Counted from the first letter of the stretch, positions 8,447 to 18,215 are shown. The stretch is 64,000 nucleotides of DNA from Lacisediminihabitans sp040549465 (GCF_040549465.1 NZ_JBEPTL010000001.1:62001-126000); one strand, 5' to 3'. The notes: a model not told the origin generated them from the letters alone. Translations and numbers: made by a program.

Positions 8447-9265
8447 ATGCCTCACACCGTCGCTGACATCTGCGCCGCCGTCGAACGGCTCTGGCCGATG
8501 TCTGGCGCCGAGGGGTGGGACGCCCCAGGGCTTCTCTCCGGCGATCCTGCGGCCCCTGTCGGGTCCATCCATCTCGCCGTCGACGTTGTCGTCGAGGTAG
8601 CGGATGAGGCGGTCACCGCCGGTGCGAATCTTCTGCTTGCTCACCACCCCCTGCTGCTTCGTGGCGTCACGACTGTCGCCGAAGACCGGTACAAGGGTGC
8701 GGTGCTGGCGCGCCTCATCCGCGGGGACTGCGCGCTGATCGCCGCCCACACGAACGCGGATGTCGTGGAGACCGGAACCTCGGCCGTCCTGGCCTCACGC
8801 CTCGGCCTCGTCGATGCGCTGCCCATCGTCGCGGGGGAGACGCCGACTCGCGGCATCGGCCGCGTCGGACGACTCGCTGAGCCGACCACGCTCGGCCGAC
8901 TGGCCAGGCTGCTCGGTGAGATCCTGCCGGCAACCGCGTCCGGCATCCGGGTCTCCGGTGAGTATGACCAGACCGTCGAGACGATTGCGCTCTGTGGGGG
9001 AGCCGGAGACTCCCTGCTGGGCGAGGCGGCGGTGCTCGCCTCCGATGTGTACATCACCTCCGACCTGCGTCATCATCCGGCCTCCGAATCTCGAGAGAAC
9101 GCCGGCGTCGCCGGTGGCCCAGCGTTGATCGACGTGTCGCACTGGGCCAGCGAATGGTTGTGGCTCGATATCGCCGCCGAGGAATTGCGGGCTGCCCTGC
9201 CCGGCATCCGGATCACGGTGAGCGACGTGCGCACCGATCCATGGGATTTCACGATTGTCCAATAA
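8447..9265 (+). CDS. Nif3-like dinuclear metal-centre protein (YbgI/YqfO family)
   Basis: A 272-residue member of the Nif3/DUF34 family, cytosolic toroidal proteins with a two-metal site, sometimes labelled GTP cyclohydrolase I type 2; the physiological role is not settled. Family signatures are LLAHHPLLLRG and AAHTNAD near the N-terminus and the C-terminal metal ligands in DLRHHPASE and DVSHWASEW. The common N-terminal phrase EPWDNVGLLVGD appears here as GWDAPGLLSGD. The length fits the short bacterial form without a PII-like insert. The next gene follows after 18 bases, so the two are probably co-transcribed, a pairing common in actinobacteria. Confidence 0.88.
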   Translation: MPHTVADICAAVERLWPMSGAEGWDAPGLLSGDPAAPVGSIHLAVDVVVEVADEAVTAGANLLLAHHPLLLRGVTTVAEDRYKGAVLARLIRGDCALIAAHTNADVVETGTSAVLASRLGLVDALPIVAGETPTRGIGRVGRLAEPTTLGRLARLLGEILPATASGIRVSGEYDQTVETIALCGGAGDSLLGEAAVLASDVYITSDLRHHPASESRENAGVAGGPALIDVSHWASEWLWLDIAAEELRAALPGIRITVSDVRTDPWDFTIVQ

Positions 9266-9283
9266 CCAGCAAGTGAGGGCCAC

Positions 9284-10024
9284 ATGCCACTGAAAGCCAG
9301 TCCCGACGACCAGGCGCATCTCCTGGAACTCCAGGCCATCGATACCCGTCTGCAGCAGCTCGACCACAGGGCCAGGACCCTGCCGGAGGGTTCCACGCTC
9401 GCTGGACTCTCCAGTGACGCCGACGCGCTGCGCGTCGAACGCCTCAGCGCCACGGGCGCCGTCGAGGATGCACAGTTGGAACTGTCGCGCATCGAAAGCG
9501 ATGTCGCCGTCGTGGAGGCCCGCGTCAAACGCGACACCGATCGTCTCCAGGGATCGTCCTCTGTCAAGGATGTCGCGGGCCTCGAGAGCGAGCTTGCCGG
9601 CCTTCGCAAGCGCCAGCTTGACCTCGAAGAGATCGAACTGACGGTGATGGAGCGACTCGAAGGCCTCGAAGCCGCAACAGCCGAACTCCGCGCGACGAGC
9701 GATGCGCTTCAGGCCACGATCACGGAGGTCACGGCGGAACGGGATGCCGCTCTCGGGACCATCACCAGTGAGCGCACCCACTCCGAGGCCAACCGTTCCA
9801 CCATCGCGAGCAAGCTGCCAGAAGACCTGCTCGCCCTCTACGAACGCCAGCGCCAGCGCTACGGCGCGGGCGCATCGCTGCTGCGCGGCGGCGTATCCGG
9901 CGCGAGCGGTGTGAAGTTGAACGAGAGCGACATGGCCGTTATCCGGGCCGCAGCTCCTGATGACGTGGTGCTGTGTCCGGACAGCAACGCGATCCTGGTG
10001 CGTACCTCCGAATCCGGGCTCTAG
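9284..10024 (+). CDS. coiled-coil protein of the C4-zinc-ribbon (CT398-like) family, zinc site lost
   Basis: A 246-residue protein, almost entirely helical coiled coil from about residue 8 to 185, followed by the family's C-terminal region (YGAGASLLRGGVSG ... IRAAAPDDVVLCPDSNAILV). In the usual family members this tail is a zinc ribbon with two CxxC pairs. Here the first pair is replaced by Ser and Ala and only one Cys of the second remains (CPDS), so zinc cannot be bound in the standard way. A Shine-Dalgarno-like GTGAGGG precedes ATG 9284. The gene sits between the Nif3 gene and rnpB, its normal actinobacterial position. The molecular function of the family is not established. Confidence 0.8.
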   Translation: MPLKASPDDQAHLLELQAIDTRLQQLDHRARTLPEGSTLAGLSSDADALRVERLSATGAVEDAQLELSRIESDVAVVEARVKRDTDRLQGSSSVKDVAGLESELAGLRKRQLDLEEIELTVMERLEGLEAATAELRATSDALQATITEVTAERDAALGTITSERTHSEANRSTIASKLPEDLLALYERQRQRYGAGASLLRGGVSGASGVKLNESDMAVIRAAAPDDVVLCPDSNAILVRTSESGL

Positions 10025-10040
10025 GCACGGCTAAGCTTGC

Positions 10041-10430
10041 GCTGAATGGGTCGGCAAGACGGTCGCGTCGCTTCGAGAGAAGCGCCGAGGAACGTCCGGG
10101 CTCCACAGAGCAGGGCGGTGGGTAACACCCACCCGGGGTAACCCGCGAGAAAGTGCAACAGAAAGCAGACCGCCACTGTGCTGTTTCCGAGAGGCGACGC
10201 ACAGCGGTAAGGGTGAAACGGTGGTGTAAGAGACCACCAGCGGCCCGCGTGATCGGGTCGGCTAGGTAAACCTCGCCCGGAGCAAGGTCGAACAGGAAAC
10301 GTTACGGGCGGCTCGCCCAGTTTCCGGGTAGACCGCTAGAGGTGTGCGGCAACGTACATCGTAGATAGATGACCGTCGAAGGTACGCGAGTACCGGGACA
10401 GAACCCGGCGTAACAGCCGGCCCATTCGCT
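10041..10430 (+). ncRNA. rnpB: RNase P RNA (bacterial type A)
   Basis: Catalytic RNA that removes 5' leaders from tRNA precursors. The conserved core GAGGAACGTCCGGGCTCC is at about 10088-10105, and AACAGAAAGCAGACCGCC and the 3' consensus around ACAGAACCCGGCGTA are present. Helix P1 can be drawn between AATGGGTCGG (from 10045) and CCGGCCCATT (10417-10426), which fixes both ends to within a few bases. It lies head to tail after the coiled-coil gene and converges on kdpE; the 14-bp palindrome TTCCCAGCTGGGAA at 10430-10443 may help end transcription from both sides. Confidence 0.93.
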
Positions 10431-10453
10431 TCCCAGCTGGGAAACGGACTACG

Positions 10454-11146
10454 TTAGGCGTCCGGCGAGAACCGGTAGCCCATGCCGGGCTCGGTGAGCA
10501 GATAGCGAGGTCGGGATGGCTCCGGTTCGAGTTTCTTGCGCAACTGCGCGAGGTAGAGCCGAAGGTAGCCGTCCTCGTTCCCATAGGCCGGCCCCCACAC
10601 GGTGGTGAGCAGATGATGCTTGGTCACGAGCCGGCGAGGATTGCGCACCAGAACCTCGAGAATGTGCCATTCGGTGGGGGTGAGCTTGACAGCGGTGCCG
10701 AGCCCCTCGGCATCCGTCCTGGTGACGATGTGAGTCGCGAGATCGACAGTGATATCGCCGAAGCTGGTGATCGGTTCCTCCGGCTCGGCGAGCAAACGGC
10801 GGCTGAGAGCACGGATACGGGCGAGCAATTCGTCGATAGCGAATGGCTTCGTGACGTAGTCGTCGGCGCCTGCATCGAGGGCGTCGACCTTGTCGGCGGA
10901 ATCCGAGCGGCCGCTCACGACGAGGATCGGCACGTCCGTCCAGCCGCGAAGCCCCTCGATCACCTGGATGCCGCTGAACCCCGGCAGGCCGAGGTCGAGC
11001 ACCACGAGTTCGGGTTTCAATTTCGCCGCGACATCAAGTGCCTCCGGCCCTGACCTGGCGAGTGACACGTCGTAGCCACGAGCAACCAGGTTGATGCGGA
11101 GCGCCTTGAGGATCTGCGCGTCGTCATCGACCACCAGTATGCGCAT
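10454..11146 (-). CDS. kdpE: KdpE response regulator
   Basis: OmpR-family DNA-binding response regulator (230 residues) of the KdpDE two-component system, which turns on the potassium-uptake ATPase genes. The receiver domain (1-120) has the acidic pair in LVVDDDAQ, the phospho-acceptor Asp in LVVLDLGLPG and the Lys in DDYVTKPF. The C-terminal winged helix has LTPTEWHILEVLVRNP and the usual LRLYLAQLRKKLEP. Its ATG shares one base with the kdpD stop (TGATG), so translation is coupled. It is the last gene of the kdp operon. Confidence 0.96.
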   Translation of the reverse strand: MRILVVDDDAQILKALRINLVARGYDVSLARSGPEALDVAAKLKPELVVLDLGLPGFSGIQVIEGLRGWTDVPILVVSGRSDSADKVDALDAGADDYVTKPFAIDELLARIRALSRRLLAEPEEPITSFGDITVDLATHIVTRTDAEGLGTAVKLTPTEWHILEVLVRNPRRLVTKHHLLTTVWGPAYGNEDGYLRLYLAQLRKKLEPEPSRPRYLLTEPGMGYRFSPDA

Positions 11147-13647
11147 CAGACCTTTCCTCCCATTGAGGATGCGTTGACAGCTGGCAGCGAAATCACCATG
11201 GTGAGTCCGCCGCCGGGAGTGTCCTCCGCCTCCAGAGCACCACCCATCGCCCCCATGAAGCCGTTGGACAGTGCCAGCCCGAGCCCGACACCGCTTGAGT
11301 TGTCAGTATCGCCGAGGCGCTGGAAGGGCTGGAAAGCCTCGGAGAGCTTTGCCTGCGGGATACCAGGACCGCGATCGATCACGCGAAGCTCGACGCGGCC
11401 GCCGAAACTGCTCGCCGTGATGAGCAGCGGTGCTTCGTCGGGCGAGTAGCGCAGGGCGTTCGCGATGAGGTTCACCAGTACTCGCTGCACGAGCACGGGG
11501 TCGCATCTGGTCGCGGGGAGGTCCGGGGCGACATCCACACTGATGCGTCCGAAAGGCACGTCAAGTTCGTCGAGTGCGAGCGGAACGATCTCGTCCAGTC
11601 CGACGGTGGAGAGCGAGATGGGGAGCACCCCCGCCTGCAGCCTGCTGGCGTCGAGCAGGTCATTCACGAGATCGGCGAGGCGGCGCAGGGACAGCTCGGC
11701 GGTGGCCAGCAGCTCATCACGATCCTGTTCACTCCAGGTGACATCGGTGCTGCGCAGGCTGGAGACCGCTGCGGTGGCGGAGGAGAGCGGCGTGCGGAGG
11801 TCGTGACCCACTGCCGCCAGCAGTGCAGTGCGCAGTCGATCGGCCTCTTCGAGCGGGCGGATGCCTTGCGCGGCCGTCCGGAGCTCGCGCTGCACGAGCG
11901 CCACTTCGATCTGCGAGACGAAAGCGTCGAGTATCCGCCGGTCGGAGGCTTGCAGGTCGCGTCCACGCAACACGACGCTTCCGCTGGCGCTCAGCTCCAC
12001 CACGGTGCGAGGAACCTCCGGGCCGCCAGCTACCGCGCCGGCCTCATAGAGCTGCGCACCCCGGTAGGTGACGGTGATACTGCTCATCCCGAAGACCTCG
12101 CGCATGCGGTTGGCCAGTGCTTCAACGGCGTTCTCGCCGCGGATGATGCTTCCCGCGACATTCGCGAGGGTCTCAGCCTCCGCGGCCGAACGTCGGGCCG
12201 CGCGGCTGCGGCTCGCCGCCTGGTCGACCACGAGGCTCACCAGGATGGCGATGATGAGGAAGATCAGGAGCGCGAGCAGATGCAGCGGGTCATTGATAGT
12301 GACGGTGTAGAGGGGGGCGACGAAGAAGAAGTCAAGGGCGACTCCGGCGATGACGGCGGCGGTGACGGCCGGCCAGATGCCGCCGACCAGGGCCACGATG
12401 ACCACCAGCAGTTGAAAGGCAAGCACGTCGCTTACCAGCGATTCACCGTTGCGCAGAGAGCTCAGCAGCCAGGTGAGCAAGGGGAGTCCGCCGATGGCCA
12501 ACGCGAAGCCGATCAGCCTGCGGCGCAGCGTCAACGATCCGCGCGACTTGGGCAATTGCACGGTGCCAGCTGCCGCGTGCGAGACGATATGTACGTCGAT
12601 GTCGCCGGAAGCGCGGATCACCGTCTGCCCGATGCCCTGGCCGGTGAGGAAAGCAGTGAGTCGGCTGCGGCGGCTGACACCGATCACCAACTGCGTGGCG
12701 TTAACGCCGCGGGCGAACTCAACGAGCGAAGTCGGCGTGTTGTCGCCAATCACCTGGTGATAGCTGCCGCCGAGGCTTTCGGCGAGGGACCGCTGAGCGA
12801 CGAGGGCGGCCGGATTCGCCTCGGCCAGCCCATCGGAACTGGCCACGTGCACGACGAGCAACTGGCCGCCGCTGGATCGAGCCGCGATCCGCGCACCGCG
12901 GCGGATCAAGGTCTCGCCCTCTGCGCCGCCCGGCAGAGCGACAACCACCCTCTCTCGAGCTTCCCATTTGCCGGTGATGCCGTGCTCGTTGCGATAGGAC
13001 TGGAGCGCGACATCCACCTCGTCGGCCAGCCAGAGCAACGCGAGTTCGCGGAGGGCAGTGAGGTTGCCGAGGCGAAAGTAGTTGGAGAGGGCGGCGTCGA
13101 TAGTGCCGGCCGGATAGACTTTTCCGCCGGAGAGGCGGGTGCGAAGGGCCTCAGGGGCGAGGTCGACCACTTCGATCTGGTCCGCGGCGCGCAGCACGGA
13201 ATCCGGGATCGTCTCGCGCTGGGTCACGCCGGTGATCGACTGCACCACGTCGTTGAGCGACTCGATGTGCTGGATGTTGACTGTCGAGATCACGTTGATG
13301 CCGGCATCCAGGAGCTGCCGCACATCCTCCCAGCGCTTCAGGTGAGCGGAACCCGGCGCATTCGTGTGAGCGAGTTCGTCGATCAACGCCCATTCCGGAT
13401 GCCGCGCAAGCAGACCGTCAAGGTCGAATTCCTCGAGTTGCACCAACCGATGTTCAACTGCCCGCCGCGGCAGGATTTCAAGCCCCTCGGTCATGCGGGC
13501 CGTCTCCTCGCGTCCGTGGGTTTCGACGAGTCCGACAACGACATCATGGCCCTGCTCCTGGAGCCGCCGACCCTCCTCGAGCATCGAGAATGTCTTGCCC
13601 ACACCCGGAGCAGCGCCGAGATAGACCTGCAGGAACCCCGCGTTCAC
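11146..13647 (-). CDS. kdpD: KdpD sensor histidine kinase
   Basis: Membrane sensor kinase (833 residues) that phosphorylates KdpE when potassium is scarce. The N-terminal KdpD domain carries a Walker A loop (GAAPGVGKTF, residues 11-20) and the DELAHTNAPG box. A universal-stress-protein-like domain follows (about 230-360), then four hydrophobic segments (about 375-475), a GAF-like part, the HisKA box AAVGHDLRTPLSSA with His615 and a HATPase domain ending in GVGLGLALSNGFM. It starts with GTG, three bases after the kdpC stop, and this gives the usual family N-terminus (LQVYLGAAPG). It overlaps kdpE by one base. Confidence 0.96.
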   Translation of the reverse strand: MNAGFLQVYLGAAPGVGKTFSMLEEGRRLQEQGHDVVVGLVETHGREETARMTEGLEILPRRAVEHRLVQLEEFDLDGLLARHPEWALIDELAHTNAPGSAHLKRWEDVRQLLDAGINVISTVNIQHIESLNDVVQSITGVTQRETIPDSVLRAADQIEVVDLAPEALRTRLSGGKVYPAGTIDAALSNYFRLGNLTALRELALLWLADEVDVALQSYRNEHGITGKWEARERVVVALPGGAEGETLIRRGARIAARSSGGQLLVVHVASSDGLAEANPAALVAQRSLAESLGGSYHQVIGDNTPTSLVEFARGVNATQLVIGVSRRSRLTAFLTGQGIGQTVIRASGDIDVHIVSHAAAGTVQLPKSRGSLTLRRRLIGFALAIGGLPLLTWLLSSLRNGESLVSDVLAFQLLVVIVALVGGIWPAVTAAVIAGVALDFFFVAPLYTVTINDPLHLLALLIFLIIAILVSLVVDQAASRSRAARRSAAEAETLANVAGSIIRGENAVEALANRMREVFGMSSITVTYRGAQLYEAGAVAGGPEVPRTVVELSASGSVVLRGRDLQASDRRILDAFVSQIEVALVQRELRTAAQGIRPLEEADRLRTALLAAVGHDLRTPLSSATAAVSSLRSTDVTWSEQDRDELLATAELSLRRLADLVNDLLDASRLQAGVLPISLSTVGLDEIVPLALDELDVPFGRISVDVAPDLPATRCDPVLVQRVLVNLIANALRYSPDEAPLLITASSFGGRVELRVIDRGPGIPQAKLSEAFQPFQRLGDTDNSSGVGLGLALSNGFMGAMGGALEAEDTPGGGLTMVISLPAVNASSMGGKV

Positions 13648-13650
13648 GCG

Positions 13651-14262
13651 CTAGTCGTTCCGGTCCAGTTGAGCGAGGGCGATGTTGAGCTGAAGCACGT
13701 TGACTGTCGGGTCGCCGAGGTAGCCGAGTGCACGGCCTCGCACCATCGATTCGATGAGAGCTGCGACATCCGACTCCTCGAGTCCTCTGGTGGTGGTGAC
13801 GCGGGCCACCTGTTCTCGAGCGTACTCCGGGCTGATCTGCGGATCGAGTCCGGAACCAGATGCGGTTACCGCCTCGGCGGGGATCGCTCCCACGGCCACG
13901 CCGTCGCTCTTGGCGATGGCGGCCTGTCGGTCCTTGATCGTCCTGATCAGGTCCTTGCTCTCGGTGCCCTGGTTGCTTCCGCTCGACGCTCCTCCGTCGT
14001 AGCCGGCGCCTGCCGCGGACGGACGGGACTGGAACCATTGTGGAAGGGCCGTGCCCTTCTTATCGGTGAAACTCTGGCCGATGAGGCTCGAGCCGACAGC
14101 CGTGCCATCGACGTGCACGAGCGATCCTCCGGCCTGCGCCGGGGCCAGCTGTCCGATGCCGGTGACGACCAGCGGGTAGACAATTCCGAGGGCGATCGTG
14201 AGCACGATCATCGCCCTGATGGCGACCCAGTACTGCCGGGTGGTGCCGCGTAGTTGACTCAT
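13651..14262 (-). CDS. kdpC: potassium-transporting ATPase subunit KdpC
   Basis: Small subunit (203 residues) of the KdpFABC high-affinity K+ pump, with one N-terminal membrane helix (about residues 14-36) and an extracytoplasmic domain. Family marks are SLIGQSFT, FQSRPSAAG-YDGGASSGSNQG and GSGLDPQISPEYA. It lies 28 bases after kdpB. Nothing is missing compared with the family. Confidence 0.95.
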   Translation of the reverse strand: MSQLRGTTRQYWVAIRAMIVLTIALGIVYPLVVTGIGQLAPAQAGGSLVHVDGTAVGSSLIGQSFTDKKGTALPQWFQSRPSAAGAGYDGGASSGSNQGTESKDLIRTIKDRQAAIAKSDGVAVGAIPAEAVTASGSGLDPQISPEYAREQVARVTTTRGLEESDVAALIESMVRGRALGYLGDPTVNVLQLNIALAQLDRND

Positions 14263-14290
14263 TTTCTTATCCGTTTCGATTCTGTGGTGC

Positions 14291-16447
14291 TTAGAAGCCG
14301 GGGATCAGCGAGATCACAAGGTCAATGACCTTGATGCCGATGAAGGGGGCGATCAGGCCGCCGGCGCCATAAATCCAGAGGTTCCGGCCGAGGATGCTCG
14401 AGACCGAGGTGGCCCGGTACTTCACGCCGCGCAGTGCGAGCGGGATCAGCACCAGGATGATCAGCGCATTGAACACGACGGCCGACAGGATGGCCGATGC
14501 CGGGGAGTGCAGGTGCATGAAGTTCAGCGCCGCAAGGCCTGGGTAACTCGCCACGAACATCGCGGGGATGATGGCGAAGTACTTGGCGACGTCGTTGGCG
14601 ATTGAAAACGTCGTGAGTGAGCCGCGGGTGATGAGCAGCTGCTTTCCGATGGCGACGATGTCGATCAGCTTCGTCGGGTCGGAATCGAGGTCGACCATGT
14701 TGCCGGCCTCCTTCGCGGCCGAGGTTCCGGTGTTCATCGCGACCCCGACATCCGCCTGGGCGAGCGCTGGAGCATCGTTGGTTCCATCACCGGTCATCGC
14801 GACGAGGTTGCCGCCCTGCTGCTCGCGTTTGATCAACTCCATCTTGTCTTCCGGCGTCGCCTCGGCGAGGAAATCGTCGACGCCGGCCTCGGCGGCTATT
14901 GCCTTCGCGGTGAGCGGGTTGTCTCCCGTGATCATCACGGTGCGGATGCCCATCCGGCGGAGGTCGGCGAAGCGTTCGGCGAGACCGGCCTTGACGATGT
15001 CTTTGAGGTAGACGACACCGAGTACCTGACCAGCTCCGCCCGATGCCGCAGCCTCGGCGTTCCTCTCGGCCACGACGAGCGGTGTGCCACCGGCCTCCGA
15101 GATACGGGTGACGATCTCATCGAGCTCCTGCTGCTCCCTCGATCCGAGCGAGCCGACCCAGCCGGCGACCATCGACCCGGCGCCCTTGCGCACCTGGCTG
15201 CCGTCGGCGTAGTCGACACCGCTCATTCTGGTCTGCGCGGTGAAGGGGACCACGGTGCCCTCGACGGAGGACGGGATCGCGAAACCCTGCTCGTTCGCCA
15301 GGTCGAGGATCGATTTGCCCTCCGGCGTCGGATCGCTGAGCGAAGATGTCGCGGCGGCTGTGGCCAGCCGCTCCATACTCACCCCGGTCAGGGCCGCGAA
15401 CTCGGCAGCGCGACGATTGCCGTAGGTGATGGTGCCTGTCTTGTCGAGCAGCAGGGTTGTCACGTCTCCCGCTGCCTCGACGGCTCGTCCGGACATAGCC
15501 AGCACGTTGTGCTGCACGAGGCGGTCCATACCGGCGATGCCGATCGCGGAGAGCAGCGCGCCGATGGTGGTGGGGATCAGGCACACCAGAAGTGCGACGA
15601 GTACGGGAATGCTCTGCGAGGCGTGTGAGTAGTCCGCAATCGGATTGATAATGAGCACAACGATCACGAAGATAATCGTGAGACTCGCCAACAGGATGTT
15701 GAGCGCGATCTCGTTCGGGGTCTTCTGCCGGGACGCACCCTCGACGAGCTTGATCATGCGATCGACGAACGTCTCACCAGGACGGCTGGTGATCCGCACC
15801 ACGATTCGGTCGGAGAGTACGCGGGTGCCACCGGTGACGGCACTGCGATCTCCGCCGGATTCACGCACGACCGGTGCCGATTCTCCGGTGATCGCCGACT
15901 CGTCCACCGATGCGATTCCCCAGATAATGTCCCCGTCGCCGGGAATGGGCTCTCCGGCCGATACGACGACGGTGTCGCCAAGGGTTAACTCTGCCGAGGC
16001 TACCTGGGCGATCGTCGCCCGTTCTGCACCGACATCCGTCGCCTCGTCGTAGGAGGTGACCTTGTTCGCCATGGTGCTGGTGCGGCTGTCGCGGAGACTC
16101 TTAGCCTGGGCCTTTCCGCGCCCCTCAGCCACAGATTCCGCCATGTTCGCGAAGAGAACCGTGAGCCAGAGCCAAACCGCAATCGCCCAGATGAAGGCGA
16201 GCGAGGTGGGGGAGGCAGTTGAGGTAGTCGACTCGCCGAGAAACGGCTGTGCGAGAGCGAGAACGGTGGTGAGAGCAGCTCCGACTTCGACGACGAACAT
16301 GACGGGATTGCGCCACATGAGCCGCGGATCGAGCTTGCGGAAGGCGCCGGGCAGGCCGGCCACCAGCTGTCGGGCACTGAACGCCGACGACTTCTTGCGA
16401 GTGCTCGCCGCGGGTGTTCCGGTGGGCGTGATGAGTGTGGTTGACAT
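14291..16447 (-). CDS. kdpB: potassium-transporting P-type ATPase catalytic subunit KdpB
   Basis: The 718-residue P-type ATPase subunit that hydrolyses ATP to drive K+ uptake through KdpA. It has the phosphorylation loop LLDKTGTITYG, the phosphatase-type motif SAITGESAPV, the MITGDNPLTAKAIA motif and the hinge MTGDGTNDAPALAQADVGVAM. ATG 16447 is chosen because AGAAGGAC lies upstream and the kdpA stop is 2 bases before it. The frame extends further upstream only through kdpA sequence. No unusual residues were seen. Confidence 0.97.
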   Translation of the reverse strand: MSTTLITPTGTPAASTRKKSSAFSARQLVAGLPGAFRKLDPRLMWRNPVMFVVEVGAALTTVLALAQPFLGESTTSTASPTSLAFIWAIAVWLWLTVLFANMAESVAEGRGKAQAKSLRDSRTSTMANKVTSYDEATDVGAERATIAQVASAELTLGDTVVVSAGEPIPGDGDIIWGIASVDESAITGESAPVVRESGGDRSAVTGGTRVLSDRIVVRITSRPGETFVDRMIKLVEGASRQKTPNEIALNILLASLTIIFVIVVLIINPIADYSHASQSIPVLVALLVCLIPTTIGALLSAIGIAGMDRLVQHNVLAMSGRAVEAAGDVTTLLLDKTGTITYGNRRAAEFAALTGVSMERLATAAATSSLSDPTPEGKSILDLANEQGFAIPSSVEGTVVPFTAQTRMSGVDYADGSQVRKGAGSMVAGWVGSLGSREQQELDEIVTRISEAGGTPLVVAERNAEAAASGGAGQVLGVVYLKDIVKAGLAERFADLRRMGIRTVMITGDNPLTAKAIAAEAGVDDFLAEATPEDKMELIKREQQGGNLVAMTGDGTNDAPALAQADVGVAMNTGTSAAKEAGNMVDLDSDPTKLIDIVAIGKQLLITRGSLTTFSIANDVAKYFAIIPAMFVASYPGLAALNFMHLHSPASAILSAVVFNALIILVLIPLALRGVKYRATSVSSILGRNLWIYGAGGLIAPFIGIKVIDLVISLIPGF

Positions 16448-16449
16448 GA

Positions 16450-18126
16450 CTACTTGAGTCCTTCTGCCAGGGGGCCTAGCGCTAGAACGGGGAGATAGGT
16501 GAGTGCGGAGACGATGACGACAGTTCCGATGAGCAGCCCGATGAACTGCGGACGATGGGTTGGCAGCGTACCCGCGGTTGTCGGAATCTTGTCCTGAGCG
16601 GCGAATGATCCGGCAAGGGCGAGCACGAACACGATCGGGAGGAAACGTCCGAGGAGCATGGCCACACCGAGAGCAGTGTTGAACCACGGGGTGTTCGCGG
16701 TGATTCCGGCGAACGCCGATCCGTTGTTATTTCCCGCCGAGGTAAAGGCGTAGAGCACTTCCGAATATCCGTGAAGGCCGCTATTGGCCATGGAGGTTCC
16801 GACCACCGATTCACGCACCGCCGGTATCGCGAAGCTGAGCGCCGTGCCGGCGAGGACAATGGTCGGCGTCGTCAGGATGTAGAGGCTGGCGAGTTTGATC
16901 TCCCGCGCCCCGATCTTCTTGCCCAGGTACTCCGGTGTGCGACCGACCATCAGGCCGGCCACGAAGACGGCGATGATCGCCATGATGAGGATGCCGTAGA
17001 TACCCGCTCCCACACCTCCCGGAGCAACTTCGCCGAGCATCATGTTGACCATGGCGAGACCACCGCCGAGGGAGGTGAAGCTGTCGTGCATCGAGTTGAC
17101 CGCACCCGTCGATGTGAGGGTGCTGGTCGATCCGAAGATCGTCGATCCAACGATGCCGAACCGGGTTTCTTTGCCCTCCATAGCTCCGCCGGCCAGCTGG
17201 CTTGCTGTTCCGTTGCCCAGCGACTCCAGCAGGGTCAGGAGGGAGGCGGAGACGATCCAGATGATGCCCATGACGGAGAGGATCGCGTAGCCCTGGCGGT
17301 GATCGTTGACCATCCGCCCGAAGGTGCGGGCGAGGGAGAACGGTATCGCCAGCATGAGCACGATCTCGAAGAGGTTCGTCCATGCGTTCGGGTTCTCGAA
17401 GGGGTGTGCAGAGTTGACGTTGAAGAAGCCGCCGCCGTTGGTGCCGAGGAGCTTGATCGCCTCCTGGGATGCGACGGGACCGCCAGGGATCGACTGCGCC
17501 CCACCGGTGAGCGTCGCCACATGCTGGAAGCCGGAGAAGTTCTGGATGACGCCACCGATGATCAGCACGACGGCAGCCACCAGCGAGAGCGGTAGCAGGA
17601 TGCGGACGACACCACGAGTGAGATCCACCCAGAAGTTGCCGATTGTCCTGGACCTGCGGGCAGCGAGCCCCCGGATGAGAGCGATGGCTACGGCGATGCC
17701 GACGGCGGCCGACACGAAGTTCTGCACGGCGAGGCCCACGAGCTGCACGGTGTATCCCATGGTCAGTTCGGGAGAGTAGGACTGCCAGTTCGTATTGGTG
17801 ACGAAGGAGATCGCGGTGTTCCAGGCCAGTGACTGCTCAACAGGCGGCAGGCCGAGGGAGTAGGGCAGGATCTCCTGGATCCGCTGCACAAGGTAAACGA
17901 GGAGCACGCCGATCGCCGAGAATGCGAGCACACTGCGCAGGTACACCGACCAGGTCTGCTCTGAAGAGGCATTAACGCCGACCAGTCGGTAGAAGCCGCG
18001 TTCGAGGGCCAAGTTCTTCCGGCCGGTGTAGACGCGAGCCATGTAGTCGCCGAGGGGACGATAGATCAGTCCGAGAACGAGCGTGAGGGTCGCGACCTGC
18101 AAAATGAATAGCCAGGAGTTACTCAT
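16450..18126 (-). CDS. kdpA: potassium-transporting ATPase channel-like subunit KdpA
   Basis: The K+-selective channel subunit (558 residues, about ten hydrophobic segments) of KdpFABC. The selectivity-filter regions are visible, including LLGTNGGGFFNVNSAHPFENP-type sequence and SAGNNNGSAFAG. Its ATG overlaps the kdpF stop (TAATG), so translation of the channel is coupled to the small subunit. The stop lies 2 bases before the kdpB start. Confidence 0.96.
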   Translation of the reverse strand: MSNSWLFILQVATLTLVLGLIYRPLGDYMARVYTGRKNLALERGFYRLVGVNASSEQTWSVYLRSVLAFSAIGVLLVYLVQRIQEILPYSLGLPPVEQSLAWNTAISFVTNTNWQSYSPELTMGYTVQLVGLAVQNFVSAAVGIAVAIALIRGLAARRSRTIGNFWVDLTRGVVRILLPLSLVAAVVLIIGGVIQNFSGFQHVATLTGGAQSIPGGPVASQEAIKLLGTNGGGFFNVNSAHPFENPNAWTNLFEIVLMLAIPFSLARTFGRMVNDHRQGYAILSVMGIIWIVSASLLTLLESLGNGTASQLAGGAMEGKETRFGIVGSTIFGSTSTLTSTGAVNSMHDSFTSLGGGLAMVNMMLGEVAPGGVGAGIYGILIMAIIAVFVAGLMVGRTPEYLGKKIGAREIKLASLYILTTPTIVLAGTALSFAIPAVRESVVGTSMANSGLHGYSEVLYAFTSAGNNNGSAFAGITANTPWFNTALGVAMLLGRFLPIVFVLALAGSFAAQDKIPTTAGTLPTHRPQFIGLLIGTVVIVSALTYLPVLALGPLAEGLK

Positions 18127-18215
18127 TAGAAGCGCTCCGGCTTGATCAGCGCGAAGACCAGATAGACCAGCGCGGCGACTCCGAGCACGAGGCTGAGGAT
18201 GGTGAGGAAGATCAC
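18126..18215 (-). CDS. kdpF: KdpF small stabilising subunit
   Basis: A 29-residue single-helix peptide ending in the family signature ALIKPERF, read from GTG 18215. KdpF stabilises the KdpFABC complex in the membrane. It overlaps the kdpA start by one base (TAATG), and its own GTG overlaps the stop of the preceding micropeptide (GTGA). These couplings and the tail sequence make the call secure despite its size. Confidence 0.9.
   Translation of the reverse strand: MIFLTILSLVLGVAALVYLVFALIKPERF

Noticed and set aside
11803..14253. 816-codon open frame antisense to kdpD and kdpC
   Set aside because: It mirrors the codon structure of two certain genes in high-GC DNA, has no recognisable domains and lacks a ribosome binding site.
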